From Rhizobium hidalgonense (GTDB lineage: Bacteria; Pseudomonadota; Alphaproteobacteria; Rhizobiales; Rhizobiaceae), in NCBI RefSeq assembly GCF_002914525.1, contig NZ_LODW01000104.1, positions 1 through 64,000 of the forward strand: a DNA stretch of 64,000 nt, written 5' to 3'. The position numbers and the translations under genes are program-made. Shown piece by piece: positions 63,055 to 64,000 of the stretch (position 1 is its first letter; each line of letters opens with the position of its first letter). The notes below the pieces were generated by a model. That model searched no databases, was not told the DNA's origin, and saw only the letters and a list, made by a program, of their open reading frames with translations.

Positions 63055-63999
63055 ATGAGCAGTATTTCCACCGAGCGGATGATCGATAACCGCAGCGATT
63101 CAGTGAAGGGCAAAGTGGTCTGGATGCCCGTAAAGTCGATCTGGATCACCGCCATGACCCTGATTGCCATTATTGGCGGGCCACTGACCTTCACCTGGAG
63201 CGCCTTTGCCGTCTTTATCCTCTCGACCGCCATCACCATCTGCCTCGGTCATTCGGTCGGCATGCACCGGCTTCTGATCCACCGCTCCTTCGGTACGCCT
63301 CTCTGGATCGAGCGTTTCCTCGTTTATCTCGGTACGCTGGTCGGCATGGCCGGTCCCTTCGGCATGATCTACGCCCACGACATTCGCGACTGGGCGCAAC
63401 GGCAGCAGAACTGCCATGACCTCTATGCCCATCGGCGGTCTTTCCTCATCGACGCCTTCTGGCAGATGCATTGCGTCGTGGAGCTCGACCATCCGCCACG
63501 CTTCGTCCTCGATGCGCGTGAGCGGCGCGACCGCTTCTATCGTTTCCTCGAGGCGACATGGATGGCGCAGCAGCTTCCCTTGGGACTCCTGCTCTTCATC
63601 CTCGGCGGCCTGCCATGGGTAGTCTGGGGTATCGCCGTACGGATATCGGTGTCACTGACCGGACACTGGCTGGTCGGTCATTTCGCGCATCGGGCCGGTC
63701 ATCAGGGCTGGAGTGTCGATAATGTAGCGGTGCAGGGTTATAATCTGCCGGGTTTCGGGCTGGTGACGTTCGGCGAGAGCTTCCATGGCAACCATCATGC
63801 TTTTCCGGAATCGGCGCGGCTCGGCATCGAGCCGGGGCAACTGGACCTCGGTTGGCATTTCATCCGGCTGCTGGCGACGCTGGGTCTGGCTTCGGCGATC
63901 AAGCTCCCGCACATGATCGTGCCAAGGCGAGGATTGCGGCGCGTCAACACCTCTGAAGCTTCTGGTGGCAGTCGGCCCCCACATCACGCGGCCGGCTAG
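63055..63999 (+). CDS. Membrane fatty acid desaturase
   Basis: The 314-residue membrane protein has four or more membrane helices and histidine boxes GHSVGMHRLLIHRSF (residue 70 on), NCHDLYAHRRSF (about 120) and FHGNHHAFPESARLG (about 245, HxxHH type). It resembles acyl-CoA desaturases (delta-9 type). The middle box lacks the usual HRxHH form, as in a rhizobial subgroup. ATG 63055 follows GGAAGGAG. It likely alters membrane fluidity under ArsR-type control. Confidence 0.85.
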   Translation: MSSISTERMIDNRSDSVKGKVVWMPVKSIWITAMTLIAIIGGPLTFTWSAFAVFILSTAITICLGHSVGMHRLLIHRSFGTPLWIERFLVYLGTLVGMAGPFGMIYAHDIRDWAQRQQNCHDLYAHRRSFLIDAFWQMHCVVELDHPPRFVLDARERRDRFYRFLEATWMAQQLPLGLLLFILGGLPWVVWGIAVRISVSLTGHWLVGHFAHRAGHQGWSVDNVAVQGYNLPGFGLVTFGESFHGNHHAFPESARLGIEPGQLDLGWHFIRLLATLGLASAIKLPHMIVPRRGLRRVNTSEASGGSRPPHHAAG

Positions 64000-64000
64000 G

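Noticed and set aside
1..64000. CRISPR array or full prophage
   Set aside because: No regularly spaced direct repeats, integrase, capsid or tail genes were seen; only one phage-like fragment at 51.4 kb.

Overview
The window looks like chromosomal DNA of a Rhizobium of the etli/leguminosarum/phaseoli group. The evidence is the high-GC third-position coding bias, the fructose transport set (frcB, frcC, frcA, frcK with a divergent ROK regulator), rhizobial palindromic intergenic repeats, DUF982 and exported small-protein families, an EcfG-type stress promoter, a CCTCCTCCC-loop (cuckoo/alpha-r14) sRNA and the order rpmH-rnpA-yidC-engB near argB. The species is inferred from remembered gene families; no search was run.

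Left third (0-20 kb) is mostly core metabolism: a PRC-barrel stress protein, fadD, pgi, otsA, fructokinase with pyrE, a TetR/DUF1772 pair, a glyoxalase-like protein, a membrane diguanylate cyclase, pyrC and the frc operon with frcR and an RbsD/FucU-type protein. Frc imports fructose, the fructokinase makes fructose-6-P, Pgi turns it into glucose-6-P, and OtsA draws on that pool for trehalose.

Middle (20-52 kb) is accessory and visibly decaying. It holds gene remnants (old yellow enzyme, an alpha/beta hydrolase with an internal deletion, a proline-racemase tail, a GST tail, a HAD phosphatase head), apparent frameshifts (a CheB-CheR-kinase fusion, an outer-membrane protein, a small exported protein) and a paralogue stopped by an in-frame TAG. 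Intact genes include a hydroxyproline-type racemase/oxidase pair, GGDEF-EAL and LysR proteins, a stand-alone CheB, and an arylsulfatase with its formylglycine-generating enzyme. A 270-bp terminal-inverted-repeat element and a three-hairpin sRNA lie side by side at 30.2-30.7 kb. The stretch ends at a tRNA-Arg next to a phage-like gene fragment.

Right part (52-64 kb) returns to core genes: a sensor kinase, a chemoreceptor ending in a CheR-type pentapeptide, rpmH-rnpA-yidC-engB, and argB. Between engB and argB, on the opposite strand, sits an ECF sigma / anti-sigma / fasciclin module. The window closes with an ArsR repressor and a divergent fatty-acid desaturase separated by a strong palindromic operator.
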